From Rhizobium lentis (GTDB lineage: Bacteria > Pseudomonadota > Alphaproteobacteria > Rhizobiales > Rhizobiaceae): a DNA stretch of 64,000 nt. The notes below the pieces were generated by a model that ran no database searches, was not told the origin of the DNA, and saw only the letters and a list, made by a program, of their open reading frames with translations. Positions 17,330 to 26,235 of this stretch are shown here, in pieces (position 1 is the stretch's first letter; each line of letters begins with the position of its first letter). The stretch covers positions 744,001-808,000 of the forward strand of contig NZ_CP071454.1 in assembly GCF_017352135.1 (NCBI RefSeq), in the 5' to 3' direction. The position numbers were made by a program, and so were the translations under genes.

Positions 17330-18832
17330 ATGAGCAGTGTTACCGACCGACTGATTCAGGGCAGCATGTGGCTGAGCCTGTCCCGCGCCATCGTCAACGG
17401 GCTCTCGGCACTCAGCACCTTTGTGCTCGCCTGGTATCTCGTGCCGGCCGATTTCGGTCTCGTCGCCATAGCGACGACGATTCAGGTCATTTTGAGTTCG
17501 GTCACCGAACTCTCGCTCAATCAGGCGCTCATCCGCCACGAATCTCCCAGCGAAACGCACTTCAGCGCGGTCTGGACACTGAGCGTAACAAGAAGCGCCA
17601 TATTGGCGCTGCTGTTTGCCGCCGCGTCGTATCCGATTGCCGAATTTTACAACGAGCCGCGGCTGACGAGCGTGATGCTTGCGCTGAGCTTCGGCCTGCT
17701 CCTTAGCGGCCTCGCCAACCCGCGCCGCGTCATGCTCCAGCGCGATCTGATCTTCTGGCAGGAGTTCGTGCTCAACGTCTCGCAAAAGCTGGTCGGATTT
17801 ATCGTCACGGTAGGAATTGCCGCCATCTATCACAGTTATTGGGCGCTCGTGATCGGCACCCTCGCCTATCAGGTGACCAATATCATCGTTTCCTACACCG
17901 TCCTGCCGTTCTGGCCGCGCGTCACCTTTCGGCATGCGCGCGAATTGTTTTCGTTCTCGGTGTGGCTGACGGCCGGACAGATCGTCAACACGCTGAACTG
18001 GCGGATCGAATATCTGCTGATCGGCAAGATGCTGGGCGCTACGCAGCTTGGGCATTATACGGTCGGCAACACCCTTTCGACGCTGCCGACACGCGAAGCG
18101 ACGGCCCCATTGAACCAGACGATCTATCCCGGCTTTTCCAAGGTCCGCAACGACCCTGTCCGGCTGATTGCAGCCTATCAGCGTGCGCAGGCGCTCTTGG
18201 CGGCAGTCGCGCTCCCGGCGGGGATCGGCATGGCCGTCGTGGCTGATCCGATGATGAGGCTTGCCCTCGGAGAGAAGTGGGTCCCCGCCATCTTCATCGT
18301 CCAGGCGCTCGCATCGGTCTTTGCCCTGCAGACCCTCGGCTCGCTCGTCCAGCCGCTCGGCATGGCAAAGGGCCATACCAAGATGCTGTTCATCCGCGAC
18401 ACCCAGATGCTGGTGGTCCGCATTCCGATCATCATCACCGGTCTCGTGATGGCCGGACTTCCGGGCGTGGTTTATGCTCGCGTCCTGACGGGCCTGATTT
18501 CCACCGTGGTCAACATGCTTCTCGTCAAGCGCTTGATCAATCTGCCGTTCTTCCAGCAGCTTGCCGCCAATTTCCGCGCGCTTGCCAGCGTCGCATTGAT
18601 GGCCGCCGGCGTCTGGGGATTGTCGCATATTGTCAGCATGCCCACCGACAAGCTGCACCTGGCCATGTATCTCGCGATCCTGGTCATCACGGGCGGCATC
18701 ATCTATGTCGGATCGAGTTTCGTTCTTTGGCTTGCGATGAGAAAGCCAATTGGCCCGGAAACCGAAGTTCAGCGTATCGTTGTCAAGTTCTTGTCAAAAG
18801 CCAAACGTATTGCCGTACCCAAATCGGCCTGA
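17330..18832 (+). CDS. Wzx-type flippase (MOP/polysaccharide transporter superfamily)
   Basis: A 500-residue integral membrane protein with about 12-14 hydrophobic segments and the PST-family start DRLIQGSMWLSLSRAIVNGL. It would flip the undecaprenyl-linked repeat unit to the periplasmic face. ATG 17330 is preferred (AGGAG about ten bases upstream) over an ATG at 17294 that has no ribosome binding site and would add 12 residues. A 521-codon antisense frame across this gene is a composition artefact. The neighbouring pyruvyl transferases, glycosyltransferases and Wzy polymerase make this a complete Wzx/Wzy pathway. Confidence 0.87.
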   Translation: MSSVTDRLIQGSMWLSLSRAIVNGLSALSTFVLAWYLVPADFGLVAIATTIQVILSSVTELSLNQALIRHESPSETHFSAVWTLSVTRSAILALLFAAASYPIAEFYNEPRLTSVMLALSFGLLLSGLANPRRVMLQRDLIFWQEFVLNVSQKLVGFIVTVGIAAIYHSYWALVIGTLAYQVTNIIVSYTVLPFWPRVTFRHARELFSFSVWLTAGQIVNTLNWRIEYLLIGKMLGATQLGHYTVGNTLSTLPTREATAPLNQTIYPGFSKVRNDPVRLIAAYQRAQALLAAVALPAGIGMAVVADPMMRLALGEKWVPAIFIVQALASVFALQTLGSLVQPLGMAKGHTKMLFIRDTQMLVVRIPIIITGLVMAGLPGVVYARVLTGLISTVVNMLLVKRLINLPFFQQLAANFRALASVALMAAGVWGLSHIVSMPTDKLHLAMYLAILVITGGIIYVGSSFVLWLAMRKPIGPETEVQRIVVKFLSKAKRIAVPKSA

Positions 18833-18862
18833 AGCTAAACGCACATCAACAAGAGAGGCAGA

Positions 18863-19894
18863 ATGACCAGCCAATCCAGATCGGAGCTGATCGCAAAACT
18901 CAACGGCATGATCCATGATTGCCTGAAGGACTATGTCTCGCGCGAGGAACCGCTCGCGATCCTCGACTTCCCCGATATCCGCAATTGCGGCGACTCGGCG
19001 ATCTGGCTGGGAGAGATGGCCTATCTCAAGGATCGCTTCGGAAAACGCCCGGACTATGTTTCCAGGCTTCACGACTTCTCCGCCGACGATCTGAAACGGC
19101 GGGTGCCGACCGGCCCGATCTTCATCCACGGCGGCGGCAATTTCGGCGATATCTGGGTCGCCCACCAGGATTTCCGCGAAATGATCATGGAACGCTTTCC
19201 CGATCGGCAGATCATCCAGTTCCCGCAGTCGATCCACTACAGTTCGGCTGATCGCATCGAGCAGTCCAAGCGGGCCATCGGACGCCACAAGAATTTCGTA
19301 CTGCTCGTGCGGGATGAAGAATCGAAGGAGTTTTCCGAGAAACACTTCGACTGCACCGTGCGGCTGTGCCCGGACATGGCTTTCGCCATCGGTCCGCTCT
19401 CCGAACGGACGACGCAGATTCCCGTCCTCGCCATGTTGCGCGAGGATGCAGAACGGGTTGGCGGCACCGATCGCAAAATCCCTTCCGATATTCCTGTGGA
19501 AGACTGGATCACTGAATCGAAACGGAAGGTGGACATCGCCAAGAAATTGGGCGTGGCCTCGGCTTATCTCGCATTAAAGCCGAGTGAAGTTGCCTTGCGC
19601 AGGCTGGACGCTGCGGCTCATAACCGCTTCGAGCGTGGCATCAGCCAGATTTCGCGTGCCCGCGCGATCGTGACCGACCGCCTGCACGTCCACATCTGCT
19701 CGCTGCTGCTCGGCCGCCCGCATGCGGTGCTGGACAACAGCTACGGAAAGATTCGCCGCTTCATGAACGCATTCTCTGGCGGAACCGACCTTTCCTACAA
19801 GGCGACTTCGCTCGAAGACGGCATCGCGTGGGCGCGTCAGCAGGCCGCCAAGGGGCGCGTCACCGAGAAAGAAACTGTGGGCCTGCGGGCTTAA
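18863..19894 (+). CDS. Polysaccharide pyruvyl transferase family protein
   Basis: A 343-residue PS_pyruv_trans enzyme with DFPDIRNCGDSAIWLGEM at the N-terminus, FIHGGGNFGDIW, QIIQFPQSIHY, LCPDMAFAIGPL and late TDRLHVHICSLLLGRPH. It resembles the PssM/PssK type of ketal pyruvate transferases of R. leguminosarum more than the ExoV type upstream. It would add pyruvate ketals to a Gal or Glc of the repeat unit. ATG 18863 follows a purine-rich AAGAGAGGCAGA. The following glycosyltransferase starts 11 bp after its stop. Confidence 0.82.
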   Translation: MTSQSRSELIAKLNGMIHDCLKDYVSREEPLAILDFPDIRNCGDSAIWLGEMAYLKDRFGKRPDYVSRLHDFSADDLKRRVPTGPIFIHGGGNFGDIWVAHQDFREMIMERFPDRQIIQFPQSIHYSSADRIEQSKRAIGRHKNFVLLVRDEESKEFSEKHFDCTVRLCPDMAFAIGPLSERTTQIPVLAMLREDAERVGGTDRKIPSDIPVEDWITESKRKVDIAKKLGVASAYLALKPSEVALRRLDAAAHNRFERGISQISRARAIVTDRLHVHICSLLLGRPHAVLDNSYGKIRRFMNAFSGGTDLSYKATSLEDGIAWARQQAAKGRVTEKETVGLRA

Positions 19895-19905
19895 GGGGGA
19901 ATTCG

Positions 19906-20727
19906 ATGCCACTTGTCACCTTCATCATCCCCGTCCGGCATCAGGAAAACGCCCGCGATTGGAGCAAGCTGAAGGCAAATCTCAGCCAGACCGTGGCCTC
20001 CATCTCCAACCAGACCAATGGCGATTGGCGCGGCATCATCGTGGCCAATGAAGGGGCCGATCTGCCTGATCTGCCGGAGAAATTCTCCGCCGTGCGCGTG
20101 ACCTTTCCGCCGAACGACATGCACGAGCTTGGCAAAGGCAGCAAGGAAGACTTCCTCGACGCCTTCCGCGCCGACAAAGGCCGGCGCGTTCTGAGCGGCA
20201 TGCTGGCCGCGGCCGACAGCCGCTTCTTCATGATTGTCGACGACGATGATTTCGTCAGCTCCCGTATCGTCCAGCATGTTTCGGAAAATCAGAACGCCAA
20301 CGGCTGGACGATCGACCACGGCTACATCTGGGACGATGGCGGTAATTTCCTGCTTGGTCACGATGACTTCAGCCATCTTTGCGGCACTTCGCTGATCATT
20401 CGCGCCGACCTCTATGAACTGCCGCAGCGGTTCGAGGACGCCTCGCTCGACTGGATAAAGTCGATGCTGGGCAGCCACGTCCGCATTGCCGATATCCTTT
20501 CCCAGCGCGGAGCCCCGCTGACAAAACTCCCCTTCCGGGGAGCGGTCTACCGGGTCGCCCACGGCGGATCACATAGCCGGGCACCGAGCCTGATGCGGCA
20601 GTATTTTCTCAATCGCGGCGTGCTTCTGAAGCCGCGACGCTTGTTGCGCAATTTTCGCAGGCTGAGGGTTCTCGGCCAGGGTTATCGGCGAGAATTCTTC
20701 GGCGGGCCGCGGTCGAATCCTGCATAG
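19906..20727 (+). CDS. GT2-like glycosyltransferase
   Basis: A 273-residue protein with a GT-A style start (LVTFIIPVRHQENARDW) and a strongly acidic metal motif MIVDDDDFVSSRI near residue 112. The later portion, WTIDHGYIWDDGGNFLLG, is not typical of the commonest GT2 groups, so the assignment is to the superfamily only. ATG 19906 follows AAGGGGGAATTCG; the longer frame upstream overlaps the pyruvyl transferase and is not used. It probably adds one sugar of the repeat unit. Confidence 0.75.
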   Translation: MPLVTFIIPVRHQENARDWSKLKANLSQTVASISNQTNGDWRGIIVANEGADLPDLPEKFSAVRVTFPPNDMHELGKGSKEDFLDAFRADKGRRVLSGMLAAADSRFFMIVDDDDFVSSRIVQHVSENQNANGWTIDHGYIWDDGGNFLLGHDDFSHLCGTSLIIRADLYELPQRFEDASLDWIKSMLGSHVRIADILSQRGAPLTKLPFRGAVYRVAHGGSHSRAPSLMRQYFLNRGVLLKPRRLLRNFRRLRVLGQGYRREFFGGPRSNPA

Positions 20728-20810
20728 GAAACCGATCCGTCCAGTATTTGCATAGGCAGTTAAATCATGAGGCTTTTCTCTTTCGACTCCACCAAGAGGG
20801 TTGGTAACTG

Positions 20811-21749
20811 ATGTCGGATCTATTCGTCAGCGTGCTCTTTTCATCCTATAATGGCGCCAGCCGCCGGCTGCGCCATACTTTGGAATCCTTGGTGAGCCAG
20901 GAGCTTCCCCATGACAGATGGGAATTGATCGCTATCGACAACAATAGCAATGACGACACGTTCAATCTTCTGAAGTCGTATAGCGAGAAGCTTCCGATCA
21001 CCATCCTGCAGCAGCACAAGCCGGGAAAGTCCGGCGCGCTGAATATGGCTTTGGATCGGGTAAAGGGTGATCTCGTCGTCTTCACCGACGACGATATTCG
21101 TGCCGAACCGAATTGGCTGAACGCGATCGTCGACTGCGCCGTCGCCCATCCCGGTTATGGTGTCTTCGGCGGCAGGATCGTCCCTGATTGGGAAAAGGAG
21201 CCGAAGGACCGCTTTATCGATTGGATCCCGATGGGATCCACCTTTGCAATCGTGGATGAAACACAAAGCGGGCCGTGCGATCCGACGAAGGTCTGGGGCC
21301 CGAACACGATCATCCGGCGGGAGCTGCTTGGAACGAGCGTGCGCTACCGGGAGGATATCGGCCCCCTCCCCGGAAAGATATTCGCCATGGGTGAAGACGC
21401 TGAGATCATCATCCGCCTGGCAGCGAGCGGCGCCAAATCCTATCGATGCGCCGAGGCGGTGGTTCACCACTGGATCCCGGCTGCGAGCGTGACCGAGGAT
21501 TGGGTGCAGAAACGCGGCGAGCGGCTTGGCTATGGCATGCCGGCACTCTTTCCGGATGAGGTGCCGGAAGGAGTGAGGATCAGCGGCGTTCCGTTGCCGA
21601 CCTGGATCGAAAGCGCACAATGGGCTTTCCGTGCAGCCATCCTCTATCTCCTGCCGCAATCGAAGACGCGTTTCTGGGCGATTTGGAAATACTACTATAT
21701 GCGCGGCTATCGGGCCGGGATTCGCCGATACGCGCCGCTCGCACGATGA
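20811..21749 (+). CDS. GT2 family glycosyltransferase
   Basis: A 312-residue GT-A enzyme: VSVLFSSYNGASRRLRHTL, LIAIDNNSNDDT, KSGALNMALDRVKGDLVVFTDDDI with the metal-binding TDDD, and MGEDAEIIIRLAASG near the catalytic base. ATG 20811 comes after GTTGGTAACTG and an 83-bp spacer, the longest gap within this part of the operon. Probably cytoplasmic, acting on the lipid-linked oligosaccharide. Specificity cannot be read. Confidence 0.85.
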   Translation: MSDLFVSVLFSSYNGASRRLRHTLESLVSQELPHDRWELIAIDNNSNDDTFNLLKSYSEKLPITILQQHKPGKSGALNMALDRVKGDLVVFTDDDIRAEPNWLNAIVDCAVAHPGYGVFGGRIVPDWEKEPKDRFIDWIPMGSTFAIVDETQSGPCDPTKVWGPNTIIRRELLGTSVRYREDIGPLPGKIFAMGEDAEIIIRLAASGAKSYRCAEAVVHHWIPAASVTEDWVQKRGERLGYGMPALFPDEVPEGVRISGVPLPTWIESAQWAFRAAILYLLPQSKTRFWAIWKYYYMRGYRAGIRRYAPLAR

Positions 21750-21773
21750 TCGATTGGCCCAGGAGGCGGTAAT

Positions 21774-22658
21774 TTGAAACTCTCGGTGCTAATCAACAAT
21801 TTCAATTATGGGCAGTTCTTGCGCCCATGCATCGACAGTGTTCTGTCGCAGACCTATCCCGACTTCGAAGTGATCGTCGTCGACGACGGCTCCACGGATG
21901 ATTCCAGGGAAATCCTTGCTTCCTACGGCGATGCGATCCGATCCGTACTGAAGGAAAACGGCGGCCAGGCCTCTAGCTTCAATGCCGGTTTTGCGGCCGC
22001 GAGCGGCGATATCCTCTTTCTCCTCGATGCCGATGACGCGTTCCTGCCCGGCAAACTCGAGCGCGTCGCCGAGATTTACGACCGCAACGAGATCGACTGG
22101 TGCTTCGACCGGGTGACGACCAATGAAGGCGATCAGCCTCCGGCGGCGCTGCAAGTGACGCTGTTCGACAAACGGGACACCCTGCGCAGGGGAGGCTTTC
22201 CCTCCCTGCCGGTGCCGACCTCCGGGTTGAGCTTCCGCCGCACGCTGCTGTCCCAGATCCTGCCGATGTCTGTCGCGAAAGATGTCGTCCTCAGCGACAA
22301 TTACATCAAGTTTGCAGCAGCCTATCTCGGTCGCGGCGCCATCATCGAAACGCCGCTGACCTTTCAGCGCATTCATGCCTCGAACCGGTATACGGGGACG
22401 AGCAGGGCGAAAACACTGCGCCCGCGGATCATGATCGCGACGGGATTGGAACTGGCTCGCCGCTATGATGGGCTGCATGCGCTCGGCAAGAGTCTTGTGG
22501 CCGGCGGCATTGCCGAAACGACATCGCTCTTGAAACTGAGGAGCGAAGTGCGCAACACCGTGGCCGGCGGCCCGTTCGGCGATAATGCCATAAACGAAGT
22601 GGCCTTGATGGCTGCGCGCAAGCGTTTGGGAAATATGCTGCGGAGAGGACAGTCATGA
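21774..22658 (+). CDS. GT2 family glycosyltransferase
   Basis: A 294-residue GT-A enzyme with the start LSVLINNFNYGQFLRPCID, VIVVDDGSTDDSREI, and FLLDADDAFLPGKLE as the DxD-like site. The start codon is TTG at 21774, chosen because AGGAGGCGGTAAT, a near-perfect ribosome binding site, lies directly upstream. Its stop overlaps the next glycosyltransferase start by four bases. Confidence 0.85.
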   Translation: MKLSVLINNFNYGQFLRPCIDSVLSQTYPDFEVIVVDDGSTDDSREILASYGDAIRSVLKENGGQASSFNAGFAAASGDILFLLDADDAFLPGKLERVAEIYDRNEIDWCFDRVTTNEGDQPPAALQVTLFDKRDTLRRGGFPSLPVPTSGLSFRRTLLSQILPMSVAKDVVLSDNYIKFAAAYLGRGAIIETPLTFQRIHASNRYTGTSRAKTLRPRIMIATGLELARRYDGLHALGKSLVAGGIAETTSLLKLRSEVRNTVAGGPFGDNAINEVALMAARKRLGNMLRRGQS

Positions 22659-23638
22659 ACCAGCAAGACACCTTTCCGCATCCATCCGTCGGAACTGATC
22701 AGCGGGGCATGTCACCTTTGAACATCGCCGTTGGCGTGCTGACCTATCGACGGCTGGACGGGATCGCCAAGCTGCTTGACGTGATGACACGCCAGACCAG
22801 GCATCCAGCTCGCCCCTATCATCTGACGATGGTGATCGTCGACAATGATGCCGCAGGAAGCGCTAGAGCCACCGTCGAGGGCTTTGGCCAGACCGGCGCC
22901 TATGATCTGATCTATGTCGTAGAATCGAACCAGGGCATACCCTTTGCGCGCAATCGCGCGCTGGATTCAGCACCCACCGGCACCGATCTCTTCTGCTTTC
23001 TCGACGATGACGAATGGCCGGTCGACGGCTGGCTCGATGCGATGCTGGAGACCCGGGAAAAAAACCGCGCCGATTGCGTCTACGGCCCGGTCCAGCCGGT
23101 CTATCCCGAGAACCCGCCGGAATATTTCATCAAGGCAAGGGTTTTCGAGCGCAAGAAGAACAAGGACGGTCAGCGCATTTCCTATGCGGCTTCGAACAAT
23201 GTCATGTTCGATTATCCCCTCATCCGCTCATGGAATCTGCGCTTCGAAGAGAAAATGCGCTTCACCGGCGGCACTGACTATCTCTTCTTCAACCAGGCGA
23301 TTCGACGTGGTATGCAGGTTTTCTGGGCTGACAAGGCGCTCGTCTATGATATCGTTCCCGCCAGCCGCATGACTTGGAAGTGGGTGTTGCAGCGGCAATA
23401 CCGGCTCGGCAACACTTTCGCCGTCAGTGAGGTCCTGCACGGCAATCTCAAGCGCCGGCTCTATCGCGCGGCCTATGGCGCCACCAGAGTGATGCTCGGA
23501 CTGGCCATGCTGCCGGCGATCCTGGTTTCACCCTATTGGGGCATGCGGGCGCTGATCCATGTGCTACGCGGCGCCGGCATGGTCAACGGGATCCTCGGAC
23601 ATGCATACCAGGAATATAAGCCCGGTGCCGCCGTCTGA
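22655..23638 (+). CDS. ExoM-like GT2 glycosyltransferase
   Basis: A 327-residue protein: IAVGVLTYRRLDGIAKLL, MVIVDNDAAGSA, NQGIPFARNRALD and the metal motif FCFLDDDEWPVDGW, the arrangement of ExoM-type succinoglycan glucosyltransferases. A hydrophobic C-terminal stretch (VMLGLAMLPAILVSPYW) suggests membrane attachment. ATGA overlap with the preceding gene. One of four GT2 enzymes plus one GT4 in this operon, which would suit a repeat unit of about six sugars if a separate priming enzyme outside the window starts the chain (inference). Confidence 0.84.
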   Translation: MNQQDTFPHPSVGTDQRGMSPLNIAVGVLTYRRLDGIAKLLDVMTRQTRHPARPYHLTMVIVDNDAAGSARATVEGFGQTGAYDLIYVVESNQGIPFARNRALDSAPTGTDLFCFLDDDEWPVDGWLDAMLETREKNRADCVYGPVQPVYPENPPEYFIKARVFERKKNKDGQRISYAASNNVMFDYPLIRSWNLRFEEKMRFTGGTDYLFFNQAIRRGMQVFWADKALVYDIVPASRMTWKWVLQRQYRLGNTFAVSEVLHGNLKRRLYRAAYGATRVMLGLAMLPAILVSPYWGMRALIHVLRGAGMVNGILGHAYQEYKPGAAV

Positions 23639-23662
23639 TACTGTTTGCAGGAGTACCCTCGG

Positions 23663-25003
23663 ATGAGTCTCGGCCATTCTTATCTCTCGGATCAGGACAT
23701 CAGCCTGCGGCCAGTCGCCCGGCCGCGGCCACGTCGCGGCATCAGAAAGGAAACGCTCGTCCGCGTACTCCTCACCGGAATGTTCTATCTAACACTGCTG
23801 CGAACAACCGGGATGTGGTACGGCTATCCCTCAAACTTCAATGAAGATGCATCTGTTGATCCGATTGCGCAGAAACTGATGCTGTACAGCCTCATTCCGT
23901 TGATCGGTCTTTATTTTGTTCTGGAGCCAAATCGCTTCCTTTCCTATTTTCGAAGGATACCGGTTCTGGTTCTCACTGTTATTATAATTTCAACTATTTC
24001 CCTTGGGGTTTCAATCAGCTTTGGCGCATCCATACGCGGCATTGCCGCCGTCGCCGTCCTGACCGTAGCGCCGCTGCTCTACAGGTGTCGATACGGCAGC
24101 GTTGAAACCTTCCGGCTTCTGGCGACTTTCGGCATGTTCGCGGCCTTCGCGAACATTCTGTATACTATTGCCCTTCCAAGATTTGGTGTGATGGGAGGAT
24201 CCTATGCCGGCATGGTAAAGGGTCTGTTCTACCACAAGAACGGCCTCGGTCAGTTTTGTGCCGTCAGTTTCATAACCATGATATCATTGGGGATGCCGAG
24301 GGGGCCATTACGCTATAGCCAGCTTCTGCGCTGGGCGGCGTTGCTGTGTACACTCCTGCTCATCGTTGTCTCCAAATCCTCGACGGCCGTTGTCATGGTG
24401 GCTATCGGCGTGGCCACACTGATCGGCTCGCGTATGATGCAAACCGTGAGAAACTCACTGGCGCGCTCGTTCATTGTTTTCTTCTTCTGCCTTTTCTTTG
24501 GGGCGGCGGCATCCTTCGCCTATCTTGGCGTTGCACAAATGATTGCGGACGCATTTGGAAAAGACCTGACCTTTTCGGGTCGCACCAATATTTGGGAACA
24601 GCTGATGCCACTGGTTTATGACCGTCCGCTTCTGGGCTACGGTTTCGCTGTCTTTCGTCAGCCGGAAGTTATGGAGCAATATGTCGCGTTAACCTTCGAT
24701 GCGCGCTCCACTCATAACACCTATTTGGAACTTGCCCTCAACATCGGGATTCCGGGCATGATTGCCTGGACAGCTTTTATTCTTCAGCGTTTGGGTGGCC
24801 GTCTCGTGACGATTCAACGTTCTACGGAGCTTCGCGCCACACACTCCAAAGAAGTTGCAATCATTCTTCTGATCGTGGTTGGATCAATGATGGAAGCGGG
24901 AATGATGCTGGCGCCAGTCATTCTTTGGCCTTACCTCGTTGTCTCGCTTCCGCTAAGTAGAGTGAAGAGCGGTGATTCATCGAAGAACACGCGCGGCGGA
25001 TAA
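23663..25003 (+). CDS. O-antigen/EPS polymerase (Wzy-like)
   Basis: A 446-residue polytopic inner-membrane protein with about ten to twelve hydrophobic segments and the Wzy/WaaL-type periplasmic loop region (FSGRTNIWEQLMPLVYDRPLLGYGF, then TRSTHNTYLELALNIGIPG-like text near residue 355). It would polymerise flipped repeat units. ATG 23663 is preferred since AGGAG lies nine bases upstream; the open frame begins at TTG 23645. The gene is richer in A+T than its neighbours, as wzy genes often are, and is the last intact gene of the operon. Confidence 0.84.
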   Translation: MSLGHSYLSDQDISLRPVARPRPRRGIRKETLVRVLLTGMFYLTLLRTTGMWYGYPSNFNEDASVDPIAQKLMLYSLIPLIGLYFVLEPNRFLSYFRRIPVLVLTVIIISTISLGVSISFGASIRGIAAVAVLTVAPLLYRCRYGSVETFRLLATFGMFAAFANILYTIALPRFGVMGGSYAGMVKGLFYHKNGLGQFCAVSFITMISLGMPRGPLRYSQLLRWAALLCTLLLIVVSKSSTAVVMVAIGVATLIGSRMMQTVRNSLARSFIVFFFCLFFGAAASFAYLGVAQMIADAFGKDLTFSGRTNIWEQLMPLVYDRPLLGYGFAVFRQPEVMEQYVALTFDARSTHNTYLELALNIGIPGMIAWTAFILQRLGGRLVTIQRSTELRATHSKEVAIILLIVVGSMMEAGMMLAPVILWPYLVVSLPLSRVKSGDSSKNTRGG

Positions 25004-25084
25004 AATTTATCTATTTATTTAATTGACGAACTATATCTAAAGACACAATCCAAGATGGAAGCAACAGCCGTCACGAAAGGGTAA

Positions 25085-25357
25085 TGCTGGTGTGCCGGCG
25101 GTCTGAATTATGAGATGTATTTCTATGCGGTGTTCGCTCTAATTCTCGTCGCCCCGCAATATCTCCGTCTTTGGGCGCTGGCGGCGTGTTTCGTTGTGCT
25201 GGTGACGTTGGGACGGATCGCACCGCTGCAGGGGGCGATTTTTAAAACCTATACCAACCCGCATGTCCTTGAGCTCTTTGCGGGCGCGGTTCTAGGGAGA
25301 ACCTACGGCTTAACGCTGCCTTTGCGTGCTCGTTCTTTCTGGGTCAGCTTGCATGGG
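25085..25357 (+). pseudogene. 5' remnant of an AT3-family acyltransferase, interrupted by IS66
   Basis: The translated text LNYEMYFYAVFALILVAPQY is the middle of an acyltransferase-3 membrane protein, where LNYEMYFY is typical. Everything before it is missing: an in-frame stop lies at 25082 and no start is available. The frame continues to ELFAGAVLGRTYG and then must shift (somewhere around 25290-25330) to reach FFLGQLAWGG, which continues beyond the insertion element at 28222. The gene is therefore a 5'-deleted, frameshifted remnant. It probably once acylated the polymer made by the operon upstream. Confidence 0.75.
25350..25357. repeat. Left target-site duplication of the IS66 element
   Basis: TGCATGGG directly before the left end of the element, repeated exactly at 28222-28229. 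An 8-bp duplication is the expected signature of IS66-family transposition. Confidence 0.9.
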
Positions 25358-25377
25358 GTAATCCCACGGTGAGGGCC
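25358..25377 (+). repeat. Left terminal inverted repeat of IS66 element
   Basis: Begins GTAATCCCACGGTGAGG and matches the inverted right end at 14 of 20 positions. Confidence 0.85.
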
Positions 25378-25435
25378 GTCTTGCGAGGTTGATGCGAACA
25401 TCGGAAGTCCTAGTGCAAACACTAGGAGTAGTCCT

Positions 25436-25846
25436 ATGACCAAGCATCCGATTGAAGTGATCACGTCTGTCGAGCGCCGTCGGCGCTGGTCTCGCGAGGA
25501 CAAAGAGCGACTGGTTGCAGCCTGCCTTGAGCCTGGTGCGGTTCTTTCCGAGATTGCCCGTGCGGCCGGCATCCACGTGAGCCAACTCTTTCGGTGGCGC
25601 AAGGAACTCTGCCGGATCGAGGAGCCGTCGACGCAGGTGTCGAGCACCTTGGTGCCCGTGATCGTTTCGGAGGCCGCGCCGGCAGCCCAGCCCGCTGCCT
25701 CAGAAGCGCCGGCCTCATCGCATCCCCGCCGGAAGCGCAGCGATGTGACGATTGATCTGGGCCGCGGTCGTCGTGTCCGTGTGGACAGCGACATCGACAC
25801 GGAGGCACTTGGCCGCATTCTCGATTGTGTGCTGGGTCGGCGATGA
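25436..25846 (+). CDS. tnpA: IS66 family accessory protein TnpA
   Basis: A 136-residue IS66 Orf1 protein. The helix-turn-helix region reads VERRRRWSREDKERLVAACL, EIARAAGIHVSQLFRWRKEL, followed by a Pro/Ala-rich linker and a basic C-terminal portion (RKRSDVTIDLGRGRRVRVD). ATG 25436 has GGAG seven bases upstream. It assists transposition, probably by binding element ends. The stop overlaps tnpB (ATGA). Confidence 0.9.
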   Translation: MTKHPIEVITSVERRRRWSREDKERLVAACLEPGAVLSEIARAAGIHVSQLFRWRKELCRIEEPSTQVSSTLVPVIVSEAAPAAQPAASEAPASSHPRRKRSDVTIDLGRGRRVRVDSDIDTEALGRILDCVLGRR

Positions 25847-26190
25847 TCCCGGTTCCTGCTGGTGTGAAGGTCTGGCTGGCGACCGGCCATACGGACATGC
25901 GCAAGGGCTTTCCCGGTCTGTCGCTGATGGTGCAAGAGACACTGAAGCGCGATCCGATGTGTGGGCACCTGTTCGTGTTCCGCGGGCGTGGCGGCGGCCT
26001 GATCAAGGTCATCTGGCATGATGGTCAGGGAGCCTGCCTGTTCACGAAGAAGTTGGAACGTGGACGCTTCATATGGCCGTCGGCGGCCGATGGGACGGTC
26101 GTGATTACGCCTGGGCAGCTCGGTTATTTGCTGGAAGGTATCGACTGGCGGATGCCGCAAAAGACCTGGCGACCAACCTCGGTTGGATGA
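25843..26190 (+). CDS. tnpB: IS66 family accessory protein TnpB (Orf2)
   Basis: A 115-residue IS66 Orf2 protein with the conserved start VPAGVKVWLATGHTDMRKGF, FVFRGRGGGLIKVIWHDGQG, KKLERGRFIWP and GQLGYLLEGIDWR. ATG 25843 overlaps the tnpA stop; six extra codons upstream in the same frame are not needed. Required with TnpA and TnpC for IS66 transposition. Confidence 0.92.
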   Translation: MIPVPAGVKVWLATGHTDMRKGFPGLSLMVQETLKRDPMCGHLFVFRGRGGGLIKVIWHDGQGACLFTKKLERGRFIWPSAADGTVVITPGQLGYLLEGIDWRMPQKTWRPTSVG

Positions 26191-26235
26191 GCAAAAACAC
26201 TGGAATAGCGGGGACGAATATGATTCCATCTGGCC

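Noticed and set aside
17093..18658. 521-codon minus-strand frame opposite the Wzx gene
   Set aside because: Extremely rich in Asp, His, Arg and Gln, as expected for the complement of membrane-protein codons; the plus-strand protein is a clear flippase.
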